Assembly (NCBI GenBank): GCA_030834905.1
Contig: JAUQWZ010000042.1
Coordinates: forward strand, 29,054 to 93,053
Direction of reading: 5' to 3'
Source: Aggregatilineales bacterium
GTDB taxonomy: Bacteria > Chloroflexota > Anaerolineae > Aggregatilineales > Phototrophicaceae
Length of the DNA: 64,000 nt
Shown here: positions 34,201-43,315 of the stretch, one piece after another
Position numbering within the stretch: position 1 is the first letter of the stretch
Layout of the letters: the number at the start of each line of letters is the position of its first letter
Notes under the pieces: model-generated
What the model was told of the DNA's origin: nothing
The model's input: only the letters and a program-made list of their open reading frames with translations
The model's database searches: none
Translations under genes and position numbers: made by a program

Positions 34201-35292
34201 TCAGTGTACGCCTCGCAGCGATAATTCTTCGGCAAAGTGACAGGCGACACCGTGACCGCCGTCCAGTTCGCGCCAGGCTGGGGTTTCCTGCTGGCAAATC
34301 GGCTTGGCGTAAGGACAGCGGGTATGAAAGGCGCAGCCCGGCGGCGGGTTGGCGGGGTTCGGCACGTCGCCGGTGAGGACGATGCGCTCTCGCTTCATAT
34401 CGGGATCGGTGGATGGTACGGCTGACAGCAGCGCTTCGGTATACGGATGCAGCGGCTTGCTGTAGAGTTCGCGAGAACCGGCAACCTCAACGATTTTGCC
34501 GAGATACATCACGGCGACACGGCTGCTGATATGCTGGACGACCGAGAGATCGTGGGCGATGAACAGATAAGTCAAGCCAAATTTCGCCTGAAGATCCTGA
34601 AGCAGATTGACGACCTGTGCCTGAACCGAGACATCCAGCGCCGACACCGGTTCGTCGCAAACGATCAGGCGGGGGCGCAGCGCCAGCGCGCGGGCGATGC
34701 CGATTCGCTGGCGCTGACCGCCGCTGAAGGCATTCGGATACCGGTTCATGTGTTCGGGTCGCAGCCCAACGGTGCGGAGCAGGTCAGCGACCTCGTTCTT
34801 AAGCTGTTTGGGGGATTTGCGCGTGTGGATGACCAGCGGCTCGCTGACAATATCCAGCACCGTCATGCGCGGGTTGAGCGACGAATACGGGTCCTGAAAG
34901 ATCATCTGGATTTCGCGCCGGTAGGCGCGCAGGTCGTGCTGGCTGAGTTTGGCAAAGTCAATTAGTTTGCCGTGACTGGCGGCGTCGGTAGTGGCGGCGT
35001 GGCGCGCATGGACGCGCTGTTTTTCGACGTTATCGGTCAGATCGCCGGCTTCGTGATAGCGGATTTCGCCGGCTGTAGGCTGATAGGCGCGGACAATGCA
35101 GCGCCCGACGGTGGTCTTGCCGCAGCCGCTTTCGCCAACGAGTCCCAGCGTCTCGCCCCGGTGAATGGTAAAGCTAACGCCATCCACGGCGCGCACATGC
35201 CCGACAACGGCTTTACGCAAGCCGCGCCGGATAGGGAAGTGCATTTTGAGATTGCGGACATCGAGCAGCGTATCGATCAGGGTGGTGGTCAT
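34201..35292 (-). CDS. Oligopeptide/oligosaccharide ABC transporter ATP-binding protein, DppF type
   Basis: The 363-residue ATPase has Walker A GESGCGKTT, signature FSGGQRQRIGIARA and Walker B LIVCDEPVSALD. An unusual insertion of about 35 residues (VEKQRVHARHAATTDAASHG) separates Walker A from the Q-loop (MIFQDPYSSLNPRMT). The C-terminal oligo_HPY region has the cysteines of PPGCAFHTRCPYAKPIC. Its ATG overlaps the stop of the DppD-type gene by ATGA. In this cluster it powers uptake of oligouronides rather than peptides; that is inference from the neighbours. Confidence 0.88.
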   Translation of the reverse strand: MTTTLIDTLLDVRNLKMHFPIRRGLRKAVVGHVRAVDGVSFTIHRGETLGLVGESGCGKTTVGRCIVRAYQPTAGEIRYHEAGDLTDNVEKQRVHARHAATTDAASHGKLIDFAKLSQHDLRAYRREIQMIFQDPYSSLNPRMTVLDIVSEPLVIHTRKSPKQLKNEVADLLRTVGLRPEHMNRYPNAFSGGQRQRIGIARALALRPRLIVCDEPVSALDVSVQAQVVNLLQDLQAKFGLTYLFIAHDLSVVQHISSRVAVMYLGKIVEVAGSRELYSKPLHPYTEALLSAVPSTDPDMKRERIVLTGDVPNPANPPPGCAFHTRCPYAKPICQQETPAWRELDGGHGVACHFAEELSLRGVH

Positions 35293-36308
35293 GGCGTTCC
35301 GCCTTCGGTGTACAGTGTGCAGCGGGCATAATGTCCCGGTTCAATTTCGACCAGCGGCACACCAGCGGGATCGGTACAAGCCTGTTTCTTGTTTTTGACC
35401 GGGCAGCGATCAAAGAAGGCGCAGCCCTTGGGTATGTTGAACGGATCGGGAATGCGCCCCGGTATCGGGTGCAGCCGCGTGCTCGCCGCGCTGCCCATCG
35501 CCGGAACTGATTGCAGCAAACCGACGGTGTACGGATGCGCGGGCTGCTTGAAAAGCGTCATCCGGTCGGCGATTTCGACCACTTTTCCGAGATACATGAC
35601 GGCGATGCGGTCTGCCATTTCGTTAATGACGCCGATATTGTGGGTAATCATCATGATGGCTGAGTCGAATTTGGTTTGCAGATCGCGCATCAGATCGAGG
35701 ATTTGCGCCTGAATGGTCACGTCAAGCGCGGTTGTCGGCTCGTCGGCGATCAGAAGCAGCGGGTTGCACGAAAGCGCCATCGCGATCATCGCGCGCTGGC
35801 GCATCCCGCCGGAATACTGGTGCGGATAGGAACGGACAAACTGGCGGGGATTGGCAATGCGAACCATCTCCAGCATGGCGACGGCGCGATCTTCCGCTTC
35901 GCGCTTATCGACGCGCTGGTGCAGCATGATCGCTTCCATAATCTGATCGCCGATGGTGTGCATGGGCGAAAGGGAAGTCATCGGCTCCTGAAAGATCATG
36001 GCGATCTCGTTGCCGCGAATACTGCGCATGAGCGTGCTGTTGGGATCCACTTTCACGACATCGACCTGGTCGCCATTGGGACGGCGAAACTGGATGCTCC
36101 CCTGGAAGATGGTCGCTGACCGTTTCGGCAGCAGGCGCATGACGGCGTGAGCGGTGACGCTCTTACCGCAGCCGGACTCACCGACCACGCCAAGCGTTTC
36201 GCCATGTCGGACATCAAGCGTGACACCATCAATGCCGCGCACGACGCCGTCGAGCGTGCGAAAGTTAACGGCAAGGTCACGAATTTCGAGGACGTTCTCA
36301 GGCTGCAT
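35289..36308 (-). CDS. Oligopeptide/oligosaccharide ABC transporter ATP-binding protein, DppD type
   Basis: The 339-residue ATPase has Walker A GESGCGKSV, Q-loop MIFQEPMTSLSPMHT, signature YSGGMRQRAMIAMA and Walker B LLIADEPTTALD. The C-terminal region carries the cysteine set IPKGCAFFDRCPVKNKKQAC found in Dpp/Opp ATPases. It partners with the DppF-type protein and the DppB/DppC-type permeases. Confidence 0.88.
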   Translation of the reverse strand: MQPENVLEIRDLAVNFRTLDGVVRGIDGVTLDVRHGETLGVVGESGCGKSVTAHAVMRLLPKRSATIFQGSIQFRRPNGDQVDVVKVDPNSTLMRSIRGNEIAMIFQEPMTSLSPMHTIGDQIMEAIMLHQRVDKREAEDRAVAMLEMVRIANPRQFVRSYPHQYSGGMRQRAMIAMALSCNPLLLIADEPTTALDVTIQAQILDLMRDLQTKFDSAIMMITHNIGVINEMADRIAVMYLGKVVEIADRMTLFKQPAHPYTVGLLQSVPAMGSAASTRLHPIPGRIPDPFNIPKGCAFFDRCPVKNKKQACTDPAGVPLVEIEPGHYARCTLYTEGGTP

Positions 36309-36316
36309 CTCTTACC

Positions 36317-37498
36317 TCAAATCGTGAACGGATCGGCAGCATCGCGCAGTCCGTCACCCAGATAACTGAACGCCAGAATGACCACGACGATGACGACGGC
36401 GGGATACAACACCCAGGGATACAGGGCGAGTGATTGAAAGTTCTGCGCCTCTTGCAGCAGGACGCCCCAACTGGTGATCGGCGGGCGCAGCCCCAGCCCG
36501 ATGAAACTGAGCGCTGTCTCGGCAATAATCATGGCGGGCAGCGACAGCGTGGCGACGACGATGATCTGTCCCAGCGTAGCCGGGATGAGGTGCTTGAAGA
36601 TGATGCGCGAATGGCTGGCACCCGCCAGCCTTGCCGCGGTCACATAGTCGCTTTCGCGCTCCGCCAGGACAAGACCGCGAAGCTGGCGCGCCAGCCATGT
36701 CCAGCCGATAAGTGACAGGATGATGGTGATGGCAAAGTAGGTTTGTTCCTGCGACCACGACGCCGGAATAGCGGCGGAAAGCGCCATCCATAAGGGGATA
36801 GTGGGAAAAGCGCGGACGATCTCGATCAGGCGCTGGATGATCTCGTCGATCAAGCCGCCGAAATAGCCCGACGCGACACCCAGAACCGTTCCCAGCAGCA
36901 GGCTCAGTATCACGCCGATAAGCCCCAACGTCAGTGAAACCTGACTGCCGAGCACGATGCGGGAGAACATGTCGCGCCCCTGCCGGTCAGTTCCGAGAAT
37001 GCTAATCAAGCCGCCTTCCACCTGAAACAGGTGAATATCCGATTCGATGAAGCCAAAAAGTTTATAGGGTTCACCCTTCGCAAAAAACTGAAGATAGAGC
37101 TTATTTTCTGTCGGCGTATAGATACGCTGGAGATTGGCGTCAAATTCTGTGGTGACTTCGTAGACGTATGGATGAAACTGCCCGTCATCAAAAAGAAAAA
37201 CGGTCTGCGGCGGCAGATACACCTGGTTGGTAAATCGAGTCTGCAAGCCGTAGGGGGCGACAAACCCGGCAAATGCCGCCGCTAGGTAATAGATCAGCAC
37301 AACGATACCGCCGACGAATGCCGCCCGGTTGCGCCGGAAGCGCCGCCAGATGATCGACCACTGCGAGGCGGCATAGCGAGCCTCATCGGCGGTGAGTCCC
37401 AGTGCTTCAGCTTCGGCGGCGGCACTATCTCCGGCGATATCCCGGTACAGATCGCGCAGCGCCGCCGATTCCTGTTCGACTTTATTGAGTGTGGTCAT
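36317..37498 (-). CDS. ABC transporter permease, DppC type
   Basis: The 393-residue permease is longer than the usual 280-300 residues. The extra length lies in a cytoplasmic N-terminus (about 60 residues) and in a large extracellular loop between helices 1 and 2 (about residues 90-185). The C-terminal half has the EAA loop YVTAARLAGASHSRIIFKHL and IPATLGQ. The ATG at 37498 overlaps the DppB-type stop by ATGA. Long DppC variants are known in importers for polysaccharide fragments. Confidence 0.86.
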   Translation of the reverse strand: MTTLNKVEQESAALRDLYRDIAGDSAAAEAEALGLTADEARYAASQWSIIWRRFRRNRAAFVGGIVVLIYYLAAAFAGFVAPYGLQTRFTNQVYLPPQTVFLFDDGQFHPYVYEVTTEFDANLQRIYTPTENKLYLQFFAKGEPYKLFGFIESDIHLFQVEGGLISILGTDRQGRDMFSRIVLGSQVSLTLGLIGVILSLLLGTVLGVASGYFGGLIDEIIQRLIEIVRAFPTIPLWMALSAAIPASWSQEQTYFAITIILSLIGWTWLARQLRGLVLAERESDYVTAARLAGASHSRIIFKHLIPATLGQIIVVATLSLPAMIIAETALSFIGLGLRPPITSWGVLLQEAQNFQSLALYPWVLYPAVVIVVVILAFSYLGDGLRDAADPFTI

Positions 37499-38478
37499 GC
37501 GTAAACAATCCTTGGGTCTAACCACGCCAGAATGAGGTCGGCGATCAGATTTGAAAGCAGAAGCATAATGGACATGATCATGAGAAATGTCCCCGCGACG
37601 TACATGTCCTGACTAAGTAGTGAGCGTAAAAACAACTGTCCGGTGGTCGGAACGGACATGACCATGCCGATCAGGATCGACGATGAGATAATTTTGGGAA
37701 TTTCCAGCGCAACCACGCTGATGACGGGATTCAAGGCAGAACGCACGACATATTTGTTGATGACCGTATTTTCTGCCAGCCCTTTGGCGCGGGCAGTCGT
37801 TACATACTGCTGATTCATCGCATCTAACATACCGCTGCGCATAATCCGCATCAACTGGGCGGTGCTGGCGAGTCCGAGAATAATCGCGGGGGGCCAGAGA
37901 TGAACGAAGAAGTCCCACGCTTTGGCAGCGCTCATTGGCGCGTCAAGGAATTCCCGCGATTGAAACCCGATCACATCCCAACCGAGTACGATGCCGCCGA
38001 GGTAAATCCACAGCAGCGCAAGCAGGAAGCCCGGAACAGATAGCCCCAGAAACGCCAGCGCCGACAGCACGACGTCGCCGGGTGAGTGCTGGTGGGTGGC
38101 GGAGTAAATGCCAATCGGGATGCCAAGTACAAGCATGACAAAGATAGAGGCTGTGCCGATGAGGATGGTGTACGCGACCCGGTCATCGATCAAAGACCAG
38201 ACATCGGTCGTCCACTCGAACGAATAGCCGAAGTCTCCGCGCGGAAAACCGGCTATCCATTTGAAGTATCGGGACATGAAGGGTTCGTCCAGACCGTAAC
38301 GCATACGCAGCAGATCGGCGGTTTCGTTGGACATGCCGCCCCCGCTGGAACCCTGCGCCGACTGAAGCGTCGTGAAGAAATCACCCTCGGGCAGTTGAAT
38401 AATGGCGAATGAGACGAAAGAGATCACCAGCAGCATAGGGATCATCGATAACACGCGCCGGACGATGTAAGTGATCAT
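37495..38478 (-). CDS. ABC transporter permease, DppB type
   Basis: The 327-residue permease begins MITYIVRRVLSMIPMLLVIS, the classic DppB N-terminus, and has an EAA loop QYVTTARAKGLAENTVINKY. The ATG at 38478 has AGGAGG 5 nt ahead; a GTG two codons upstream is less likely. Confidence 0.88.
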   Translation of the reverse strand: MITYIVRRVLSMIPMLLVISFVSFAIIQLPEGDFFTTLQSAQGSSGGGMSNETADLLRMRYGLDEPFMSRYFKWIAGFPRGDFGYSFEWTTDVWSLIDDRVAYTILIGTASIFVMLVLGIPIGIYSATHQHSPGDVVLSALAFLGLSVPGFLLALLWIYLGGIVLGWDVIGFQSREFLDAPMSAAKAWDFFVHLWPPAIILGLASTAQLMRIMRSGMLDAMNQQYVTTARAKGLAENTVINKYVVRSALNPVISVVALEIPKIISSSILIGMVMSVPTTGQLFLRSLLSQDMYVAGTFLMIMSIMLLLSNLIADLILAWLDPRIVYA

Positions 38479-38496
38479 GGACACCTCCTGACGGAT

Positions 38497-38556
38497 GAAC
38501 GATCAACATCAAGGGAAGATCGGGGACAATCAAGCCCCCGATCCTCCTGATCGTTC
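38497..38556 (-). terminator. Nested double hairpin after the Dpp-type binding-protein gene
   Basis: An outer 9-bp stem GAACGATCA (38497-38505) / TGATCGTTC (38548-38556) encloses an inner 8-bp stem GATCGGGG (38518-38525) / CCCCGATC (38536-38543). It lies mostly between the binding-protein stop and the DppB start. No U-tract is seen, so an mRNA-stabilising or partial-termination role is likely. Confidence 0.58.
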
Positions 38557-38558
38557 AG

Positions 38559-40451
38559 TTAGCCGCCTGCGCCGCCGTCGCTGAAATAGAAGTGCGCGGG
38601 GTTCATCGTTCCGGGTGACATGATGATCCAGTCCGCCGTGTGGTTGGGGGACACATTCATGAAGTTGTTCTTGACCACCACCGGGTTAGGAACCAGCCCG
38701 ACCGTACCGATTGTCCACAGGTTTTCGGTTGCGTTGCTGACAATTTCTCGACAAATTTCTACCTGACGGGCGGGATCGATGCTCGTCCGGTACTCGTCAT
38801 ACAAGTCCATCATGGCGCGGAATTCGGCAGTCGGCTCGATGCCCTGCGCGCCGCCAGTCTTGTACCAGGTTCCGTAAGCGGGAGCCATCCAGGAACGCTC
38901 GTCAAACGGAATCTGGTAAATCGGATCAACCATCGGCACCAGACCACGGTCAGTTGTCCACGTCGAAATCATACTCTCGTTCGCGCCCTGACGGGGCCAG
39001 AAGACGTCACGGGTCATCGCTTCAACATCGGTGCGAACGCCAACTTCATTCCACCACTGGGCGATGAGTTCCAGCGAGTCAGCCAGAGTGGCTTCGACAT
39101 TGGCAGTTTCCACCACCAGAAGCAGCGGATCGCCATTGGCGAAGGTGTAGAAACCGTCGCTGCCCTTCACAAGACCGATTTCGTCAAGCAGCGAGGTCGC
39201 GAGGGCAGGATCGAATTCACCGTGGACGTTTTCCAGTTCCGGGACGTAGCACTGCGAATCCGGCACGACCGATTCGGTGCGCGGTGTTCCCTGTCCGAGG
39301 AACACGACATTATTGAGCGTGTCGCGGTCAATGGCGTGGGACATAGCGCGGCGGAAGCGCAGGTCGGTGAATAATTCGCGGTACTGATCGTCGCTGTAGC
39401 TCTGGTTGAACCAGATGGTCGCGTTTGAGGCGGTCGCCTGGGGCCACAGCAGCATGTGATAGTTGCCCGCTTCGGCGTTTTCCTGATAAACCGGATACTG
39501 CGTCAGGCTGATGGCGCGCGCCTGCATACTGAGATCGCCAGCAATTCCCATGGCATTGACGCCGTCGGAGTTTTCGACGAAGTGGAAGTAAACATTGTCA
39601 ATGTACGGCAGTTGGTTGCCTTCCGTGTCCACGCGCCAGTAGTACGGGTTGCGCTCCGCCACCATCAGCGTGGTGCCTTCTTCGTACTGGGTAATCTTCC
39701 ATGCTGTCATGACAGGGCGGTCAACGTTGTAATCGAACGCCATGGCTTCAAACTGCTCGTAGCTTCCGGTATCGCTGTATTCAGGATGATACTGAGCGAG
39801 ATAGTGCTGCGGCGCATAGAAGCCAAAGCGCTCAAAGCCGAGGGGCCACTGATTGCCATGAAACGCCAGACCGACGGTTTCCGCCAGACCATTGGGCGCG
39901 GCAAAGTTGAGCGTAATGGTGTTGTCGTCTACCTTCTCAAGCGTCATCGGCTCGCCGCCCGCCATCCACTCGCTGTGAATCGCGGTTGTGACGTTGGTAT
40001 CGGTTTCGATGGCTTCCCACCAGAAGATCACGTCGTCCACTGTAAACGGCTCGCCATCCGACCAGCGCAGCCCCTCACGGAAATAGAGGGTGAGCGTGGT
40101 GCCGTCTTCGTTCCATTCCCATCTTTCAGCCAGACCGGGTTGAACATTGTCGTTCGGGTCGAGGGGCCAGCGCAGGACGGGATCGTAAATGATACGACCA
40201 AAGGCGTGGAAGTCGTTGACGCCGCGCCAGGCGCGATGCCACGTGCCACCATACACGCCGATGCTGTCAATGGCTTCAACGACCGCCGGGTTTGCCGGAA
40301 GGCGCTCGGCAACAGGCGGGAGATCGCCCGCTTCCACGAGGGCGGCGAGCATGGGCGCTTCGCCATAGGTTGCATCCTGCGCCGATACGCTGATGGCAAG
40401 CAGCAGGATCAACACAATTGTGGCGGTGCTCAACAAACGGTTGCGTAACAT
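38559..40451 (-). CDS. Extracellular binding protein, family 5, probably for oligouronides
   Basis: The 630-residue protein has a signal peptide (MLRNRLLSTATIVLILLLAI, cleavage near VSAQD) and a family 5 (Dpp/Opp) fold: GGTWHRAWRGVNDFHAFGRI, LAERWEWNEDGTTLTLYFRE, GLRWSDGEPFTVDDVIFWWE and FRRAMSHAIDRDTLNNVVF. Family 5 proteins of this length often bind oligosaccharides. Its position between uxaC and the DppBCDF genes, within a uronate operon, suggests an oligogalacturonide ligand; this is inference. No lipobox cysteine is seen. Confidence 0.88.
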   Translation of the reverse strand: MLRNRLLSTATIVLILLLAISVSAQDATYGEAPMLAALVEAGDLPPVAERLPANPAVVEAIDSIGVYGGTWHRAWRGVNDFHAFGRIIYDPVLRWPLDPNDNVQPGLAERWEWNEDGTTLTLYFREGLRWSDGEPFTVDDVIFWWEAIETDTNVTTAIHSEWMAGGEPMTLEKVDDNTITLNFAAPNGLAETVGLAFHGNQWPLGFERFGFYAPQHYLAQYHPEYSDTGSYEQFEAMAFDYNVDRPVMTAWKITQYEEGTTLMVAERNPYYWRVDTEGNQLPYIDNVYFHFVENSDGVNAMGIAGDLSMQARAISLTQYPVYQENAEAGNYHMLLWPQATASNATIWFNQSYSDDQYRELFTDLRFRRAMSHAIDRDTLNNVVFLGQGTPRTESVVPDSQCYVPELENVHGEFDPALATSLLDEIGLVKGSDGFYTFANGDPLLLVVETANVEATLADSLELIAQWWNEVGVRTDVEAMTRDVFWPRQGANESMISTWTTDRGLVPMVDPIYQIPFDERSWMAPAYGTWYKTGGAQGIEPTAEFRAMMDLYDEYRTSIDPARQVEICREIVSNATENLWTIGTVGLVPNPVVVKNNFMNVSPNHTADWIIMSPGTMNPAHFYFSDGGAGG

Positions 40452-40560
40452 GGATTACTCCTTCAAACAAAACTATTCGGATAATCGGTGCTTGTTTCAA
40501 GGTCTATCGATATGTTCAGCCCTCCTTACGTAAAAATGCCTGATTCACTGCCTTGAACCG

Positions 40561-40592
40561 GTGAGGGGGCGCGTATTGCGCGACAGCCTCAC
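40561..40592 (-). terminator. Hairpin after uxaC
   Basis: The stem GTGAGG / CCTCAC encloses a short CGCG / CGCG stem. It directly follows the uxaC stop on the minus strand. No U-tract is seen, so it may only stabilise the upstream transcript. Confidence 0.4.
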
Positions 40593-40599
40593 TCGCGCC

Positions 40600-42009
40600 T
40601 TAGCTGCTCATTCGATATGCCGTCTTTGCCAGATTATAGGCAAGGTCGCGGATCATCTCATGCGCGCCATCCTCGTCGATGATGTGGCGAGCGACCAAAC
40701 CTGCCAGCCAATCGGCGCTGGCGCGCCGCCAGACATCGTGCCGCGCGGGAATAGACGGATAGGCGCGGGTGTCGTCATTGAATCCGACGGTGTTGTAAAG
40801 CCCGGCTGTCTCGATGACCGTCTCGAAGAACCGGCGCATCCCATACAGGCTGTCGAAGAACCACCACGGCGGACCCAGACGCAGGGCGGGATAATGCCCC
40901 GCTAAAGGCGCAAGTTCCCGGCTGTAGGTCGCTTCGTCCAGGTTGAACAGGATGAGCGTCATGTTGGGGCTGCTGCCTACATCATCGAGCAGGGGTTTGA
41001 GCGCGCGCGTGAATTCCGAATGAACCGGAATATCGGCACCCATATCGCGCCCGAACTGCTCAAAAACGTGCGGATTGTGGTTGCGGTACGCGCCGATATG
41101 AAGCTGCATCACCAAGCCGTCATCCACGCTCATGCGCGCCATTTCGCTCAACATGTGTGCCGTAAAACGGCGAGCGTCGTCTCCGCTTGCCGTCGCTCGC
41201 AGCGCGCGCTGGAAGATGGCTTCGCTTTCAGCCGACGTTAGTCGTTCCGTATACGCCTCTAACGCGGCATGGTCGGTCGCGGTCGCGCCGAGCGATTGAA
41301 AGACTGCGCGCTGATGTTTGAGCGCGTCGATAAAAGTGCTGTAGTTGTGGATATTTATGCCGGTCACTTCGCTCAGGCAGGTGATATGGTCATGCCAGCC
41401 CTCGGTGTCAAGGTTAACTACCGCGTCGGGTCGGAAGGTCGGAATAACGCGCCCTGTCCATTCCGAGTCGCGAATTGCCCGGTGATGTTCGAGCCGCGAA
41501 GCTGCGGGATCGGTGGTTGCCAGGACTTCGATGTTGAAGCGCTCAAACAGGGCGCGAGGTTGAAAATCCGGCTGAACCAGCTTTTCGGCGATCTGGTCAT
41601 AGATTGCCTGGGCGCTGGCGCTGGAAAACTTCTCCTGAATGCTGAATACGTTCGCCAATTCGTCGGCAACCCAGATGCCGGTCGGCGTGGCGCGAAACAA
41701 ATGCCAGTGGTCGGCAACAAGCTGCCAGATGCGGCGGTGATCGGTTTCTACGGGCGTGCCGTCTTTTCGGGGAATACCCAATGATTCCAGCGCGATTCCC
41801 TGTGAATACAACATGCGAAAGATGTAGTGATCAGGGATGATTAACAGATCGACCGGCGTTCCATAGTCATAATGAGGCGCAGCGAGCATCGCCGGGTCAA
41901 CGTGCCCGTGTGGGCAGATTAGCGGCAAATCGTTGACCGCGTCATACAATCTGCGCGCGATATCACGAGTCGTTGGTTCAAAATAGCGATCTGCTGACGG
42001 CGAATTCAT
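40600..42009 (-). CDS. uxaC: Uronate (glucuronate/galacturonate) isomerase
   Basis: The 469-residue enzyme isomerises D-glucuronate to D-fructuronate and D-galacturonate to D-tagaturonate. The family opening YDAVNDLPLICPHGHVDPAM, with the metal-binding H-G-H, and the later PTFRPDAVVNLDTEGWHD, PVHSEFTRALKPLLDD and FNDDTRAYPSIPARHDVWRR segments are characteristic. Length matches the family (about 470). It is the second gene of the operon, 31 nt after lacI. Confidence 0.95.
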   Translation of the reverse strand: MNSPSADRYFEPTTRDIARRLYDAVNDLPLICPHGHVDPAMLAAPHYDYGTPVDLLIIPDHYIFRMLYSQGIALESLGIPRKDGTPVETDHRRIWQLVADHWHLFRATPTGIWVADELANVFSIQEKFSSASAQAIYDQIAEKLVQPDFQPRALFERFNIEVLATTDPAASRLEHHRAIRDSEWTGRVIPTFRPDAVVNLDTEGWHDHITCLSEVTGINIHNYSTFIDALKHQRAVFQSLGATATDHAALEAYTERLTSAESEAIFQRALRATASGDDARRFTAHMLSEMARMSVDDGLVMQLHIGAYRNHNPHVFEQFGRDMGADIPVHSEFTRALKPLLDDVGSSPNMTLILFNLDEATYSRELAPLAGHYPALRLGPPWWFFDSLYGMRRFFETVIETAGLYNTVGFNDDTRAYPSIPARHDVWRRASADWLAGLVARHIIDEDGAHEMIRDLAYNLAKTAYRMSS

Positions 42010-42040
42010 GATACTCGCTCTCGTTTCTGTGTGGGTTGGG

Positions 42041-43036
42041 TCATGGCGCGCTTGTACGCAGCATCAGCTCAACAGGCAGCACGGTCAGGGCTTGCATAGG
42101 TTTGCCCTCGATTTTGGCAAGCAGCATTTCACCGGCTTGTCGTCCGATTTCATAACGCAGAATGTGAACTGTAGTCAGCGCCGGGGTGACGAGCGACGCC
42201 AGCGGAATATCGTCGAAACCGACGATGGCGATGTCTTCCGGCACGCGGCGACCTAACTGCATCGATGCCTTGATTGCGCCGACGGCGACGAGATCGTTAA
42301 AACAGAACAATGCGGTCAATTCGGGGCAGTGAGTGAGCAGATCAACGGCGGCTTTCTGGCTGTCTTCTACCATAGGTGAACAGAATTGAATCCATTCAGG
42401 TTCATGCTGAATACCAGCGTCCTTGAGCGCGGTGAGATACCCATTCAGGCGCAACCGCCCGCTAAAGGAACGTTCGGGTCCGGCAAGCATACCAATGGCG
42501 CTGTGACCGCGCTTAATCAAATGCTGAACTGCTATCCCAGCGCCATTATCATCATCGCTGCGAATCGCGGACGAGGCATGGTTTTCGATGACGCGATTGA
42601 TGAGGATGGATGCCGGGAAATAATTGAGCGCCTTGCTTAACTCTCCATCAAGCAGGCGAGGGCTGCACAGGATCAGCCCGTCTACCTGCTTTTCGGTCAG
42701 AGACTGTAAAACGATGCTTTCTCGCTGGGGGTCTTCTTCAGTGTTGCAGAGGAATACATTATAGCCACGAGCAAAGGCAGCATGTTCAACACCGCGGCTA
42801 ACTTCGGAAAAGTAGGGATTTGAGTTGTCCGGGACAACCAGCCCAAGCGTGCCAGTGCGTTTGGTCACCAGCCCGCGGGCGATACCACTTGGACGATAGC
42901 CGAGGCGTTCAACGACGGCATGAACGCGGCTGCGCGTGTCCTCGCTAATGCCGTCCTTATCGTTTAACGCGCGCGAAACTGTCATCAGAGAGACACCCGC
43001 TTCACGCGCTACGTCTGCCATCGTAATTCGCTGCAC
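42041..43036 (-). CDS. LacI-family regulator of the uronate operon
   Basis: The 331-residue regulator has a LacI helix-turn-helix (ITMADVAREAGVSLMTVSRA) at residues 4-23, with the hinge helix YRPSGIARGLVTKRT after it and a periplasmic-binding-protein-like effector domain (LGLVVPDNSNPYFSEVSRGV). The GTG at 43036 gives the usual short LacI N-terminus; an upstream TTG at 43054 would add six residues. A perfect palindromic double operator lies 28 bp upstream. It most likely represses the operon until a uronate or ketodeoxyuronate binds. Confidence 0.9.
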   Translation of the reverse strand: MQRITMADVAREAGVSLMTVSRALNDKDGISEDTRSRVHAVVERLGYRPSGIARGLVTKRTGTLGLVVPDNSNPYFSEVSRGVEHAAFARGYNVFLCNTEEDPQRESIVLQSLTEKQVDGLILCSPRLLDGELSKALNYFPASILINRVIENHASSAIRSDDDNGAGIAVQHLIKRGHSAIGMLAGPERSFSGRLRLNGYLTALKDAGIQHEPEWIQFCSPMVEDSQKAAVDLLTHCPELTALFCFNDLVAVGAIKASMQLGRRVPEDIAIVGFDDIPLASLVTPALTTVHILRYEIGRQAGEMLLAKIEGKPMQALTVLPVELMLRTSAP

Positions 43037-43063
43037 TATAATTCCAATACTCAAAAGTCATAT

Positions 43064-43091
43064 TAGTTAGCGCTAACGTTAGCGCTAACTA
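43064..43091. promoter_or_regulatory. Perfect 28-bp palindrome, tandem LacI-family operators
   Basis: The site consists of two abutting copies of the 12-bp palindrome GTTAGCGCTAAC flanked by TA and TA, so that the whole 28 bp is self-complementary. Each 12-mer has the central CG and the form of LacI/GalR-family operators. Its position directly ahead of lacI points to autoregulation of the whole uronate operon. No further copy was noticed in the window. Confidence 0.82.
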
Positions 43092-43315
43092 TATCGGGAA
43101 GTTTTTGCAGAGTCAAGAAATTGTAGAAATGGGATGTAGGGGAAGCCGCTGCGGCGTGGGTTGAAATCCACTGTTAAAGCTGCTCACAGAGGTATTCGGC
43201 ATACCACCCAATTCGAAGGGCATCCCATAAGGGGTGTAACTGGCGGAGCTTCTCGTCAGATCGCGGCTGAGGGGCTACAATCACAAGAATGGCTACAGTA
43301 CCATCAAGGTCTGCT

